Assembly (NCBI RefSeq): GCF_007748035.1
Contig: NZ_CP036278.1
Coordinates: 3,968,001-4,032,000, forward strand
Direction of reading: 5' to 3'
DNA: 64,000 nucleotides
Source of the DNA: Aeoliella mucimassa
GTDB lineage: Bacteria > Planctomycetota > Planctomycetia > Pirellulales > Lacipirellulaceae
The position numbers and the translations under genes were made by a program. Of this stretch, positions 1 to 9,371 are shown in pieces. Position 1 is the first letter of the stretch, and the number at the start of each line of letters is the position of its first letter. Below the pieces are notes generated by a model, which was not told where the DNA came from, made no database searches, and saw only the letters and a program-made list of their open reading frames with translations.

Positions 1-389
1 TCACTTTGCTGCTGTCTGTGAGCTCCTACTAAAGTTCCACTACCTCGCGCAATACCATACCGGAGAATCACTTGCAGGTAGTTTAGTGGCCATGCAAGAT
101 ATTGATTTGGTCTCCACTGACCTTCTACTTGTAGCCAGCCTGTGCATCTTTCCCACAGATCAAAGTCAGTTCGATCTTCGCCGAACCGCTTACGCAGCAA
201 GTACCGCAACACTTGCCAATCCTTAATCCGTTCTGGATTGTCTCCGGAAGCGCAAATGGCAATCTGCAGATCAGCGACCTTCCCCTTCGGTGAACGACAA
301 TAAAGGCATGCTCCATGCTCATGCTCTATATCGTCATCGTCGAGAGGACGACCACAAAACACGCACGACAATGGCGTGGTTGGCTCCAT
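1..389 (-). CDS. Hypothetical zinc-ribbon-like protein, C-terminus outside window
   Basis: An open frame starts at ATG (387-389) and stays open for 129 codons to the window edge, so the gene is cut at its 3' end. The N-terminus carries two CxxC pairs: CVFC at residues 9-12 and CLYC at about residues 28-31, separated by an acidic segment (LDDDDIEHEH). That is the pattern of a small zinc ribbon or a free-standing zinc-knuckle. The rest (KDWQVLRYLLRKRFG, FDLWERCTGW, PNQYLAWPLNYLQ) has helix-like, protein-like composition and no recognised family. Function is unknown; it may be a DNA-binding or HNH-associated protein. It is divergent from the cas locus. The protein-like composition and paired cysteines support a real gene, but no homology search was possible. 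Confidence 0.55.
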   Translation of the reverse strand, partial: MEPTTPLSCVFCGRPLDDDDIEHEHGACLYCRSPKGKVADLQIAICASGDNPERIKDWQVLRYLLRKRFGEDRTDFDLWERCTGWLQVEGQWRPNQYLAWPLNYLQVILRYGIARGSGTLVGAHRQQQS

Positions 390-1534
390 TATGTTTTTGC
401 CTTTGATTCGAGGGCCGGTTGGGGCTGTGCAAGCTAAAAGGCAAAGAAAAGCCTGCTTCGCCCCAAGCCGATGGTCCAACTGGTTTGCAACCCAGTTGAA
501 CTTCCCTCTGGTACAGCCTAGTTAGCAGTGATTCCAGCCTGTCCAGATTGAACAGGGTTGAACTACTTCATTGGCCCCCCTGAAGCGACTGCTTCACTTC
601 CCCAGCTATTCTACTGAACTTCGCCTTGAACGTCTGCCCATTCAGTCCGCGATTTCTTCCGCTCCTCCAGCCTTACCATTAGCTTTTCAGCATTGCCGCA
701 GCTCTACTGTTCGACGCAACACGCTAAAGCTTGCTCCATCCTTAGTTTCACGCTATAAGCTGCCAGTAGTGGCAGACAGAAGCAATCCAGGAAATGCCAG
801 CGAAGTGTTTGTTGCATTCTTGTTTACCCACCCAAAACCCATAAATTTGCTTCGCTATACTGCTCGTCAGCCTTGCAGATGACCTATCTAGCGAGCCACA
901 CGGGCTGCAAGAACTCTAGCTGCTCCCCAAAGAGCCAGCTCACTTCCAGTCCGCCTGCATGTGCCGTCGTATTTGACTGCAGCCTATGTCAGTATCTCTG
1001 CTATGCAGACGTCCCTAGACGTACGACTTCGCCGAAATCTGGAGTAAATCCCAAGATGACAGTAATCAGCGAGTACGCGGCCCGCTTGATTGATTCCCTT
1101 ACAGCATGGGCTCCGTCTCAGCCTCGACTACAGCAGCCAAGCGTTGTCCAAGTGATACTATTACAGCGGGTGGTAAGGTATTGGGCTGGCCAAACTAAAG
1201 AAAGCATATACGGAACTTGTACCAATCGAGGCGACAGAAGAGCAACTAAGGGAGCAGCGGAAGTATTGCCAATAACAGTCTTTGCCTATGTCCGATATGG
1301 TTGGGATAAAGCAACGATATGATTAGAGGCATCGCAATCCCCCCCTAGAACAACAGGGTCAATCTAGTTCAAAACTTTCCGCCACGGTTCAATGAACAGA
1401 TTATCAATTGGATACACTAACTCAAATAGCCCACATTCCTTGTAAGCCTATTAGCACAAGCTATAGGGCTTAGGCTTGATATTGGTGGTCTTATTGTGAT
1501 AACGTAGGTCAATGCTCGGATTTGGGGTGGGGCC
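390..1534. other. Gene-poor stretch upstream of cas3, possibly decayed coding DNA
   Basis: No convincing gene is visible. The open frames at 571-882 and 873-1322 have implausible composition (Ser/Pro/Cys-rich, no motif) and overlap each other. Around 1130-1290 a protein-like reading runs in one frame (AKRCPSDTITAGGKVLGWP) and continues in another (KLKKAYTELVPIEATEEQ) across a single frame change, which looks like a decayed gene fragment. Composition is less GC-rich than most of the window. The cas3 promoter probably lies in the last 100 bases, but I could not fix it. Confidence 0.4.
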
Positions 1535-3763
1535 ATGCCAAGAAGTGACGTCAGATATGCTCATTCACTGCCAGGTCGACCTGAAGAAGAATGGGAGATA
1601 CTCTCAGTTCATCTGAACAACGTTTCTAAACTGGCGTCCAACTTTGCATCATATATCGGTGCTAGGGAATGGGGGGCTCTAGTTGGGAAGTGGCATGACC
1701 TAGGCAAGTATTCAGATGCATTTCAGTGCTACCTTCGCACAGATCAAGGAGAAGAAGCTCACCTTGAACATGCATCAGGACGTGTCGATCATTCCACTGC
1801 GGGGGCTCAGTATGCACACATAAGCGTTCAGCGTTTTGGACGACTATTGGCCTATGTCGTTGCAGGCCATCACGCGGGGCTTGCTGATTCCGTAAAGCTG
1901 ACTGAGCGACTTATCAAGGATGTAGAGCCATGGCAAGCGTTCGCTGCATCAGAGTTGTTAACGCCGCCATTACTTGAGTCTCCTCCTCTCACCCTGAGCC
2001 ATGGCGATGGTAAACGCGGGGCGTTTCAACTGGCGTTGTTCACTCGGATGCTCTTCTCCTGCTTGGTGGATGCCGACCGACTGGCGACCGAATCCTTCTG
2101 CGACGGTCAGCGTGCAGCCCTGCGGACTACGGTGCCGATTGCCTCGCTTAAACCGTTGCTCGATGAGTTTCTGTACAAGCTTTCCAACAAGGCCGGGCCT
2201 TCATTTGTGCAAAGCCAGCGTCAGCAGGTATTGCAGGCGTGCCGTTGCGCGTCATCGCTGCCGCCGGGGTTATTTTCGCTCTCAGTACCAACTGGCGGAG
2301 GCAAAACGCTCTCCTCGTTGGCTTTTGCACTGGACCACGCCAAACAATTCGATAAGCGTCGCGTCATTGTGGCGATTCCGTATACCAGTATCATCGAACA
2401 AACCGCCGATCAGTATCGCCAGGTGTTCCAGTCGCTTGGCGAGTCGGCCCTGGTTGAGCACCACACGAATGTCGACCCGCACAAGGAGACTCGACAGAAC
2501 CGGCTGGCGGTCGAAAATTGGGACTCCCCGCTGGTGGTGACGACGAATGTGCAATTGCTCGAGTCTCTCATGGCTTCGCGGACCTCGCCTTGCCGCAAGC
2601 TGCACCGTGTGGCTGGCAGCGTGATCATCTTAGACGAAGCCCAAACACTTCCAGTCGGGCTGCTGAAGCCCTGTCTGGCGTTGTTGCGTGAGCTGGTAGC
2701 CGACTATAGCTGCTCGGTGGTGCTCTGCACGGCGACGCAGCCCGCGCTCGACCACCGCGAGGGCTTTGACATTGGGTTGACTGGCGTCCGCGAGATCATG
2801 CCCGAGCCTCAAAAGCTGGCCGCCGCCATGAAACGCGTGGAAGTCGAGCGGTGTGGCACGCTGTCCGACGAGCAACTCGTCGCCCGACTGGCCAGCGAGC
2901 CATCATGGCTGACGATCGTCAACACGCGTGGCTATGCAGCAGACTTGTTCAATAGCCTGCACACTTCTGCAGGTGAAGACGACGGGCTGTTCCACCTGAG
3001 CACCAACATGTGTGCACAGCATCGTAGCGATTGCATCCAACAGATACGCTCGCGATTGCAAATGGGGCAACCTTGTCGGGTGGTAAGCACGCAGCTCATC
3101 GAGGCAGGAGTCGATCTGAGTTTTCCGGTCGTGTACCGCGCGATGGCGGGGTTGGACTCCATTGCCCAGGCGGCTGGCCGCTGCAATCGGCATGGCGAGC
3201 TTCCCTCGCTGGGCCGCGTCTACGTGTTCGATCCCGAGCGTCCCCAGCCCCGTGGCCTGCTCGCCGCCACCGCCGCCACGGCCAGTGAAGTCGCCATCGA
3301 CTACGACGACCTGCTCGACCCCGAGGCGGTCCGGCGGTATTTCGAGCTGCACTACTGGAACCATGGGCAGGGACAACCAATTGAGTCGCGGTGGGATGAT
3401 AAACGGGTTATGGAGTGCTTCCCTGAAGAGCGGGGGCAGCTTGCCTACGACTTCCGCGAAGCGGACCAGCGGTTCCAGTTGATCGAAGACAACACCACCA
3501 CCCTGTTCGTGCCTCATGCGGAAGGCAAAGGGCTTATCGAACAAATGCGACAGGAATCCCCCTCGCGGTTCCTTCTGCGGCAACTGCAACGCTACACCGT
3601 GGGAGTCCGCGAGCACGTCTACGCCGCGCTCGAGCAGGCAGGCGACATTGAACTATTGGAATCGGGCTATAGCATCCTGACCAACGAATCCCTTTACTCG
3701 TCCAGGCTCGGTCTCAGAGTCGACCGCCCTGGTTACCGCGACCCGGAGGCGACGATTGCATGA
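1535..3763 (+). CDS. cas3: CRISPR-associated helicase-nuclease Cas3 (type I-C)
   Basis: Cas3 is recruited by target-bound Cascade and unwinds and degrades the displaced DNA strand. The 742-residue protein has the usual order. The N-terminal HD nuclease shows H26, the HD pair in KWHDLGK (54-55), DHSTAG (H86 region) and GHHAG (112-113). The SF2 helicase follows: Walker A VPTGGGKT (251-258), Walker B/motif II ILDEAQ (367-370, the DEAQ form), and motif VI AQAAGRCNRHGE at about 545. A Cas3 C-terminal domain ends the protein. Length is normal and all catalytic motifs are present, so it should be active. The first ~150 codons are visibly AT-richer than the rest, suggesting a recombination mosaic. 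A 239-base gap with its own control elements separates it from the cas5c operon, so it is probably transcribed independently. Confidence 0.96.
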   Translation: MPRSDVRYAHSLPGRPEEEWEILSVHLNNVSKLASNFASYIGAREWGALVGKWHDLGKYSDAFQCYLRTDQGEEAHLEHASGRVDHSTAGAQYAHISVQRFGRLLAYVVAGHHAGLADSVKLTERLIKDVEPWQAFAASELLTPPLLESPPLTLSHGDGKRGAFQLALFTRMLFSCLVDADRLATESFCDGQRAALRTTVPIASLKPLLDEFLYKLSNKAGPSFVQSQRQQVLQACRCASSLPPGLFSLSVPTGGGKTLSSLAFALDHAKQFDKRRVIVAIPYTSIIEQTADQYRQVFQSLGESALVEHHTNVDPHKETRQNRLAVENWDSPLVVTTNVQLLESLMASRTSPCRKLHRVAGSVIILDEAQTLPVGLLKPCLALLRELVADYSCSVVLCTATQPALDHREGFDIGLTGVREIMPEPQKLAAAMKRVEVERCGTLSDEQLVARLASEPSWLTIVNTRGYAADLFNSLHTSAGEDDGLFHLSTNMCAQHRSDCIQQIRSRLQMGQPCRVVSTQLIEAGVDLSFPVVYRAMAGLDSIAQAAGRCNRHGELPSLGRVYVFDPERPQPRGLLAATAATASEVAIDYDDLLDPEAVRRYFELHYWNHGQGQPIESRWDDKRVMECFPEERGQLAYDFREADQRFQLIEDNTTTLFVPHAEGKGLIEQMRQESPSRFLLRQLQRYTVGVREHVYAALEQAGDIELLESGYSILTNESLYSSRLGLRVDRPGYRDPEATIA

Positions 3764-3765
3764 GT

Positions 3766-3875
3766 GAGAAAAAATATAAAATCGCGGACGGACCATTGCT
3801 GGTCCGCCCGCAAACACTCATTAGGCACAGTGTCCTTACAAACAGGTTTCAATCCGCACCCCCAAGTGGGGCGAT
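3766..3875 (-). ncRNA. Candidate crRNA-like regulatory RNA (CreR/CreA-like): degenerate repeat, guide, terminator
   Basis: Read on the minus strand, 3875-3846 is a 30-base degenerate copy of the array repeat. It has one C deleted and three substitutions, all in the 5'/stem part, while the last 12 bases (GCGGATTGAAAC, the crRNA 5' handle) are identical to the array. A spacer-length segment follows (3845-3812, 34 bases, starting CTGTTTGTAAGGACA), then a terminator hairpin with a T-rich tail. No second repeat is present, so the 3' end would be set by termination. The first 15 guide bases pair with the cas operon promoter at 3945-3959. Known family: single-repeat Cas-regulating RNAs and CreA RNAs that steer type I effectors to cas or toxin promoters. 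Transcription and function are inferred. The promoter for this RNA on the minus strand is not clear. Confidence 0.8.
3784..3811 (-). terminator. Rho-independent-type terminator ending the crRNA-like RNA
   Basis: An 11-bp stem (GCGGACGGACC 3784-3794 with GGTCCGCCCGC 3801-3811, one mismatch) closes a six-base loop. On the minus strand it is followed by GATTTTATATTTTTT, a T-rich tract. On the plus strand it is followed by AAACACTCATT, so it is oriented for minus-strand transcription rather than for cas3. Confidence 0.75.
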
Positions 3876-3914
3876 ACTGACGCAAGAAAGACAATTTATC
3901 TGCGAGCAACTGTA

Positions 3915-3959
3915 TTGAACCCACCAGCACCACTGCTATGATTCCTGTTAGTAAGAACA
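3915..3959 (+). promoter_or_regulatory. Predicted cas operon promoter overlapped by a Cascade target site
   Basis: The -35 TTGAAC (3915-3920), a 16-bp spacer and the -10 TATGAT (3937-3942) form a sigma70-type promoter 60 bases before the 78-residue gene. Overlapping the -10 is TTC (3942-3944), the type I-C PAM, followed by CTGTTAGTAAGAACA (3945-3959). This matches the first 15 guide bases of the adjacent minus-strand crRNA-like element except at guide positions 6 and 12, the positions not read in Cascade-crRNA duplexes. Matching stops after position 15, so Cascade could bind without a full protospacer. Bound Cascade would block the transcription start. Assignment as promoter is by pattern. 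Confidence 0.75.
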
Positions 3960-4002
3960 AAACATTGCTCCTTAAATCTTAGCTTTCGACAGGAGACTTG
4001 CA

Positions 4003-4239
4003 ATGGCTAATTGGAAACCAACTGCAAACCAAATCGTAGTAGCCGCAAGGCTAGCCCGTACATCACCACTGCCACTAGATCGGCTTCCCTACACAACTTC
4101 TTTTGACGACCTACATCGCCAAATGAATCGATTGGTGGGACCAATTGAACCTGCGGAAGCATGGCAATGCCTCCTAAGCGCTCGAAAACGCGGGCTTGTT
4201 GGATCACGTACTCGTCGAAAAAAAGGTGACAAAAAATGA
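4003..4239 (+). CDS. Small basic protein, first gene of the cas5c operon; function unknown
   Basis: A 78-residue basic protein with a good ribosome site (AGGAG at 3991-3995, 7 bases before ATG). Its stop overlaps the cas5c start as ATGA, so the two are translationally coupled. The middle and C-terminal parts ([38 protein letters not shown]) read like the helices and basic wing of a small winged-helix DNA-binding domain, but this is a visual judgement. There is no signal peptide or membrane segment. It is not a standard type I-C cas gene. As the first gene behind the Cascade-targeted promoter it could be an operon regulator, an accessory Cascade factor, or a CreT-like toxin kept silent by the guide RNA. 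Its AT-richer codon use resembles the cas3 N-terminus rather than cas5c. Confidence 0.75.
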   Translation: MANWKPTANQIVVAARLARTSPLPLDRLPYTTSFDDLHRQMNRLVGPIEPAEAWQCLLSARKRGLVGSRTRRKKGDKK

Positions 4240-4958
4240 CTCGTTCCCCAATTGCCCTGCGTGTGTGGGGCGATTATGCCTGCTTTTCCCGGCCGGAATG
4301 TAAAGTCGAGCGGCTCAGCTACGACGTCATCACCCCGTCGGCCGCGCGGGGCATCCTCGAAGCCATCTACTGGAAGCCGCAGGTACAGTGGATTGTCGAG
4401 CGCATCCACGTCTACCGCGAACCGGAGTTCACCAACCTGCGCCGCAACGAAGTGGCCAGTAAAGCGTCGGCCACCAATGCTCAAAAGGCGATGAAAGGCA
4501 CACTCGCCGAGCCCCTGGCCTTGTACGCCGACGAAGATCGTCAGCAGCGGGCGGCCACGATTCTGCGCGACGTAGAGTACATTATCGAAGCCCGTTTCGA
4601 CCTGCTCGACGATCGCGACCCGGTGGCCAAGCACTATAACATGTTCAAACGCCGGGCCGAGAAGGGGCAGTGCTTTCACCGGCCTTACCTCGGCACGCGG
4701 GAGTTTGCCTGCCACTTCGCCTGGGTCGAGGGGCCAATTCCCGAATCGCCTCTCACCGGCGAGCGGGACCTCTCCTGGATGCTCGGCGACATGGCCTACA
4801 CGCCACTCGGCGACAAGCAAGTGAAGCAGGCCGACAGTTTCTGCAGCCACACCCGTCGGCCGTTGAAGGTCGAACCGCAATTCTTCCGGGCCATCATGCG
4901 CGATGGAGTGATCGAAGTGCCCAGCCACCTTTACGCCCCCGCCGAGGTAACGCCATGA
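4236..4958 (+). CDS. cas5c: Cas5c (Cas5d), crRNA-processing Cascade subunit, type I-C
   Basis: 240 residues. In type I-C systems, which lack Cas6, this protein cuts the pre-crRNA within each repeat, stays on the 5' handle and forms the foot of Cascade. The N-terminus ([38 protein letters not shown], given here only as landmark: [20 protein letters not shown]) is the RAMP-fold signature of the Cas5d/DevS-like family. The central [19 protein letters not shown] is also characteristic. Length is normal. It overlaps the small upstream gene and the downstream cas8c by 4 bases each, so all are read as one operon. The missing cas6 in the locus fits this assignment. Confidence 0.93.
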   Translation: MTRSPIALRVWGDYACFSRPECKVERLSYDVITPSAARGILEAIYWKPQVQWIVERIHVYREPEFTNLRRNEVASKASATNAQKAMKGTLAEPLALYADEDRQQRAATILRDVEYIIEARFDLLDDRDPVAKHYNMFKRRAEKGQCFHRPYLGTREFACHFAWVEGPIPESPLTGERDLSWMLGDMAYTPLGDKQVKQADSFCSHTRRPLKVEPQFFRAIMRDGVIEVPSHLYAPAEVTP

Positions 4959-6688
4959 TCCTGCAAGCCCTCAACCATCTGTACGAGCGTCTGGCCGCCG
5001 ATCCCACCGCCGATGTGGCGGAGTACGGATTCAGCGTGCAGAAAGCTTCTTTTTGCGTGGTGATTGCCCCTGACACTACCTCATTTGAGGTCCAATCCTT
5101 ACTTCGTCAAGAAGATAAGAATGAGTTGCCGGCCAGAGTTTTCGTTCCTGGAACAGGTGCTCGTAGTGGATCCAAGGCACCACCCTCTTTTCTCTGGGAT
5201 AACCCCGCATACGTCTTCGGTATTTCCCCGAAGGGCAAATCAGATAATTGGGCTAAGCAACGATTCGAAGCATTCCGTGACTTTCACGTTTCATTGCTCA
5301 ATGAGATTAGATCACCGGCATATGAAGCGTTCTGTTCATTCCTGAATTATCTAACGCCGAACGACTCGCGCGTAGACACGAATAAGCTGGGAACCTATTT
5401 CGGAGTATTCCGACTTCGTGGTGAGCAGCAATACATCCACGAAGAGTCAACAATCAAGAAGTGGTGGAAAGATCGTTGGCTGGAACAAGAGTTATCCAAG
5501 AGTTCAACACAGTCAACTTGTCTTGTCTCAGGTAAACTGGAACCGATCGCTGAAAGCCATTTCCCAAAGATTAAAGGTGTAAAAGACAAGCCCGGCAAGC
5601 CCTCAGAGAAGTACTTGGTTGCCGTTGACAAGCAATTTCGATCAGCTGAGTCGTACGGCAAGCGGTGTAATTATAACAGCCCCGTTTCCCAGCGTGCGGC
5701 GTTTCAATACACCACGGCCCTCAATCGCTTGCTCGACCCGGCGATGGGCCGCCGGTTTTCTATTGGCGACACTTCGGTTGTCTGCTGGACCGCTGAGCCG
5801 TCGCCAGCCGAGGACTGGGTGGTCGAAATGTTCAATCCCAGTCCGCGGGCGGAGGACGAAACCGAGTTGGGCAAAGTCAAATCGGTGCTCGATGCTATTA
5901 GCAAGGGAAAGTACCCAACGGAGTTTGGCCCGCCCGATACGCCGTTCTACATCCTGGGGCTCGCCCCTAATGCGGCCCGCATTTCGGTCCGTTTCTGGCA
6001 CGTTAGCACCGTTGGCCAGTTCGTGGAGAACCTGCGAAAGCACTTTGCCGATTTGGAAATCTGTCGCGGCCCTCAGGACCTACCTTACCCACCCCTTTGG
6101 CGATTACTGCGTGAGACGGTTCGCGATGCCAAAGACATCCCCGACGTTATGGAAGGAGCCGTTGCCCGGGCGTTGCTCACCGGCGGCCCCTATCCCCAAA
6201 TGTTTTACACCGCCCTGTTGCGGCGAATTCGCGCCGACCGCGAGGTCCGCTACGTCCGAGCGGCGGCGCTGAAAGCTTGTCTCATTCGAATCTATGAACA
6301 GGAGATCCCTATGTCGCTCGACGAAGAACGCTCCGACCCTGCTTACCAGTTGGGACGGTTATTTGCAGAGTTAGAAAAAACGCAAGAAGATGCCTTGCCT
6401 GGGATTAACGACACGATCAAGGACCGGTACTTCGGAGCGGCATCCTCCACACCGGCTACCGTGTTCCCACGGCTCATCCGCATGAATCAGCATCATCTAG
6501 GCAAGTTGGAAAAAGGTAAACGAGTTTACCACGAACGCCGCATTCAACAAATTGCCGATATGCTCGATTCGTTCCCTGCTCACTTCTCTCTGCAGGAGCA
6601 GGGGCTGTTTGCCATTGGCTATTACCATCAAAGGCAAAGCCTGTTCACCAAGAAATCTCAAGACGCCTCGGCCGAGGTCTCCGAATAG
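4955..6688 (+). CDS. cas8c: Cas8c (Csd1), large Cascade subunit, type I-C
   Basis: 577 residues from ATG at 4955, which overlaps the cas5c stop (ATGA). The frame extends further upstream to 4670, but that part lies inside cas5c and is not expected to be translated. Cas8c recognises the PAM and stabilises the R-loop. The start ([19 protein letters not shown]) and the segments [26 protein letters not shown] and [23 protein letters not shown] (landmarks only: [23 protein letters not shown]) are typical of Csd1. The stretch from about 5060 to 5690 is visibly less GC-rich than the flanks, suggesting a recombined segment in the part of the protein that often varies between strains. No frameshift is seen; the protein is expected to be functional. 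Confidence 0.93.
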   Translation: MILQALNHLYERLAADPTADVAEYGFSVQKASFCVVIAPDTTSFEVQSLLRQEDKNELPARVFVPGTGARSGSKAPPSFLWDNPAYVFGISPKGKSDNWAKQRFEAFRDFHVSLLNEIRSPAYEAFCSFLNYLTPNDSRVDTNKLGTYFGVFRLRGEQQYIHEESTIKKWWKDRWLEQELSKSSTQSTCLVSGKLEPIAESHFPKIKGVKDKPGKPSEKYLVAVDKQFRSAESYGKRCNYNSPVSQRAAFQYTTALNRLLDPAMGRRFSIGDTSVVCWTAEPSPAEDWVVEMFNPSPRAEDETELGKVKSVLDAISKGKYPTEFGPPDTPFYILGLAPNAARISVRFWHVSTVGQFVENLRKHFADLEICRGPQDLPYPPLWRLLRETVRDAKDIPDVMEGAVARALLTGGPYPQMFYTALLRRIRADREVRYVRAAALKACLIRIYEQEIPMSLDEERSDPAYQLGRLFAELEKTQEDALPGINDTIKDRYFGAASSTPATVFPRLIRMNQHHLGKLEKGKRVYHERRIQQIADMLDSFPAHFSLQEQGLFAIGYYHQRQSLFTKKSQDASAEVSE

Positions 6689-6734
6689 CGCGATACTACT
6701 TCTCCAACTACTCACATCTCTACGGACACTCCCA

Positions 6735-7616
6735 ATGATCCCTCGTATCGATTTTATCTATCTGTTTGACGTTAAGCATGGCAATCCGAATGGTGACCCC
6801 GACGCCGGCAACCTGCCGCGGGTTGACCCCGAGACGGGCCATGGCCTGGTAACCGATGTCTGCCTTAAACGCAAGGTCCGCAACTACGTCGGCCTGGTCC
6901 GCGAGGAGCAACCTCCGTTTGAAATCTATGTGAAAGAAAAAGCGGTGCTCAACTCGCAGCACGCTCGCGCCTATGAGGCGTTGGGCATCCCCGTCGATGA
7001 GAAGAAGCGGAAGTCCAAAGGTGAAAAGAAAGCCGAAGAAGACAAGCAACTCACCGAGTGGATGTGCAAGAACTTTTTCGACGTACGGACATTCGGTGCC
7101 GTGATGACCACTAAGGTGAACTGCGGGCAGGTCCGCGGGCCGGTGCAGTTTACCCTGGCTTCGAGCATGGATCCGATTGTTTCGCAAGAGCACGCCGTCA
7201 CGCGCTGCGCAGTGACTACCGAAAAGGAAGCTGAAGCTCAATCAGGCGACAACCGCACCATGGGACGCAAGTTCACCATTCCCTACGGCCTGTACCGGGC
7301 GCATGGGTTTATCAATCCACACCTGGCGGCAAAAACCGGCTTCGGCCCCGACGATCTCGAACTGTTTTGGAAGGCCCTCGAACAGATGTTCGAGACCGAT
7401 CGCTCGGCCGCCCGTGGCGAAATGGCTCCGCAGGCCCTGATCTGCTTCGAGCACGCTGATGCCTTGGGCAACGCGCCAGCGAATAAGCTGTTCCAGCGAG
7501 TGACGGTAACACGCAACCAAAGCACGGAGGGCCCTGCCCGGTCGTTTGCTGACTACGACCTCCGAATAGACGAAGCTGAACTGCCAACTGGCATCACCAT
7601 CTCCCGGCGATTGTAA
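6735..7616 (+). CDS. cas7c: Cas7c (Csd2), Cascade backbone subunit, type I-C
   Basis: 293 residues from ATG at 6735. The frame is open upstream to 6552 but that overlaps cas8c and does not resemble Csd2. The N-terminus ([20 protein letters not shown]) and [28 protein letters not shown] and [19 protein letters not shown] are hallmark Csd2/Cas7 RAMP motifs. Several copies line the crRNA to form the Cascade backbone and introduce the kinks that flip out every sixth guide base. It is the only cas gene in the operon with a clear gap (46 bases) before it. The downstream cas4 begins 6 bases after its stop. Confidence 0.94.
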   Translation: MIPRIDFIYLFDVKHGNPNGDPDAGNLPRVDPETGHGLVTDVCLKRKVRNYVGLVREEQPPFEIYVKEKAVLNSQHARAYEALGIPVDEKKRKSKGEKKAEEDKQLTEWMCKNFFDVRTFGAVMTTKVNCGQVRGPVQFTLASSMDPIVSQEHAVTRCAVTTEKEAEAQSGDNRTMGRKFTIPYGLYRAHGFINPHLAAKTGFGPDDLELFWKALEQMFETDRSAARGEMAPQALICFEHADALGNAPANKLFQRVTVTRNQSTEGPARSFADYDLRIDEAELPTGITISRRL

Positions 7617-7622
7617 CCCTCC

Positions 7623-8333
7623 ATGCCCCACGACGAAGACGACCTGCTGCCCATTTCCGCGCTGCAGCATTTGCTGTTTTGCGAGCGGCAGTGCGCGCTG
7701 ATTCACGTCGAGCGGTTGTGGGAAGAGAATCGCTGGACCGCCGAGGGGCAGATCCTGCACAAAAAGGCCCACGAAGGCAAGCCCGAGACTCGCGACCGCG
7801 AGCGAATCACTCGTGGCTTGCCTTTGCGGTCCTATCATCTGGGGCTGTTTGGGATGGCCGACATTGTCTTGTGGCGACCTCCCCCACAGCAACAGTCACG
7901 CAGCCAAACACTGCGGCAGGCCATCACCTCCGCCACGGCCGACGAGCTGACCGAGTGGTCCATCACGCCCGTCGAGTACAAGCGGGGGCGACCAAAGAAG
8001 AACGACTGCGATCGCGTGCAACTATGCGCCCAGGCGATCTGCCTGGAGGAGATGCTCGGCGTGCAAGTGCCGGTTGGTCAGCTCTTCTATGGCACTAAAC
8101 GGCGACGATTCGACGTCGAGTTCACCCCGCAGCTCCGCGACACCACCGCGGAGGCCGCCCGTCGGTTCCACGCCCTCATGGCTGCTGGCATCACCCCTAC
8201 GGCCATGTATGAAAAGAAGTGCGACACTTGTTCGCTGCTGGAGGTCTGCCTGCCAAACACCAGTAGCGAGCAAAGCGCCGCTATGTACATCGAACGAGTA
8301 TTGAAGTCAGCAATCGCGTCCGACCTCCCATGA
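7623..8333 (+). CDS. cas4: Cas4, RecB-like nuclease with Fe-S cluster
   Basis: 236 residues. Cas4 works with Cas1-Cas2 to trim prespacers and to select and orient those with the right PAM. It shows an N-terminal cysteine (LLFCERQC), the RecB-family motifs [16 protein letters not shown] and the EYKRG motif III at about residue 119, and a C-terminal cluster [10 protein letters not shown]. The four cysteines would bind a 4Fe-4S cluster. It ends by overlapping the cas1 start (ATGA), so it is part of the adaptation operon segment cas4-cas1-cas2. Confidence 0.94.
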   Translation: MPHDEDDLLPISALQHLLFCERQCALIHVERLWEENRWTAEGQILHKKAHEGKPETRDRERITRGLPLRSYHLGLFGMADIVLWRPPPQQQSRSQTLRQAITSATADELTEWSITPVEYKRGRPKKNDCDRVQLCAQAICLEEMLGVQVPVGQLFYGTKRRRFDVEFTPQLRDTTAEAARRFHALMAAGITPTAMYEKKCDTCSLLEVCLPNTSSEQSAAMYIERVLKSAIASDLP

Positions 8334-9361
8334 AAACACATCTCAACACGTTGTACGTCACCAAGCAGGGGGCCTACCTGGCCAAGGACGGGGCTGCCGT
8401 GGTCGTGCGGGTCGACAAAAAACCACAGCTTCGTTTGCCACTGCATAATCTTGATGGCATCGTTGTGTTCGGCCACGTCGGTTGTAGTCCTGCTCTTATG
8501 GCCGCGGCGGCTAGTGCTGGCGTGTCGATTTCGCTGCTTACCGAGTATGGGCGGTTTCTGGCGGCCATCGTCGGCTTCACCTCGGGCAATGTCCTGTTGC
8601 GGCGCGAACAGTACCGTCGTGCCGATGATTCCGAGAAAACGCTTGCCTTGGCCCGCTCGTTTGTGCAGGGCAAGCTAATGAATGCCCGCACGGTGCTGTT
8701 GCGAGCGGCTCGCGATGCCAATGAGGGGGAACGAAAAGAGACGCTTACGGCCACCGCAAAACGCCTATCCGGCCGCTTGGTCGAGGTAAACCAAGCCACC
8801 ACGACAGACATCCTTCGAGGATTGGAAGGAGAGGCCGCCACGCAGTACTTTGCGGCTTTTCCAAGTTTGCTTACCCGCCCCGCCAAGGCGTTCAACTTCA
8901 CCAAACGCAGTCGCCGCCCTCCGCTCGATCCCATCAACGCCCTGTTGTCGTTTGTGTACTCGCTTCTGCTGCACGATGTCCGCTCGGCCTGCGAGGCCAC
9001 GGGGCTCGACTCGGTGGTGGGCTACTTGCATCGCGACCGCCCCGGCCGGCCCAGCCTAGCGCTCGACCTGATGGAGGAGTTTCGCCCCTACCTGGCGGAT
9101 CGACTGGTATTTAGCTTGGTAAATCGTCAGCAGGTAACTGCCAGCGGGTTCGAAACGCAGGAAACCGGCGGCGTGGTGATGGACGACCAAACGCGCAAGC
9201 GTGTGTTGGTTGCCTGGCAAGAGCGCAAGCAGGAAGAAATCAAGCATCCCTACACCGGCGACCGCATGACCGTCGGTTTGCTGCCGCACATTCAGGCCCG
9301 GTTGCTGGCCCGTCACTTGCGGGGCGACCTCGATGCCTACCCCCCGTTCATCTGGAAATAG
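8330..9361 (+). CDS. cas1: Cas1, CRISPR integrase, type I-C
   Basis: 343 residues, normal for Cas1. It catalyses insertion of new spacers at the leader end of the array as part of a Cas1-Cas2 complex. Typical segments are [17 protein letters not shown] at the N-terminus, [19 protein letters not shown], the C-terminal helical domain with [20 protein letters not shown] (the metal-binding Glu region), [23 protein letters not shown] (landmark: His and Asp ligands in YLHRDRPG and [10 protein letters not shown]). It overlaps cas4 by 4 bases, and cas2 starts 10 bases after its stop. Confidence 0.95.
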   Translation: MKTHLNTLYVTKQGAYLAKDGAAVVVRVDKKPQLRLPLHNLDGIVVFGHVGCSPALMAAAASAGVSISLLTEYGRFLAAIVGFTSGNVLLRREQYRRADDSEKTLALARSFVQGKLMNARTVLLRAARDANEGERKETLTATAKRLSGRLVEVNQATTTDILRGLEGEAATQYFAAFPSLLTRPAKAFNFTKRSRRPPLDPINALLSFVYSLLLHDVRSACEATGLDSVVGYLHRDRPGRPSLALDLMEEFRPYLADRLVFSLVNRQQVTASGFETQETGGVVMDDQTRKRVLVAWQERKQEEIKHPYTGDRMTVGLLPHIQARLLARHLRGDLDAYPPFIWK

Positions 9362-9371
9362 GAGACGTGCG

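Noticed and set aside
367-370. The DEAQ form of the Cas3 Walker B (residues 367-370) as a defective helicase
   Set aside because: DEAQ-type motifs are within normal variation for Cas3 helicases and all other motifs are intact.
571-1322. Two open frames upstream of cas3
   Set aside because: Composition is not protein-like, no motif is seen and the two overlap each other.
1449-1475. TTGTAAG upstream of cas3 shared with the guide of the crRNA-like element
   Set aside because: When aligned to the guide the preceding bases are not TTC and the first four guide bases do not match, so it is not a plausible Cascade site.
4670-4954. Longer N-terminus for cas8c
   Set aside because: It would lie inside cas5c; ATG at 4955 overlaps the cas5c stop in the usual ATGA form and gives the normal Csd1 start.
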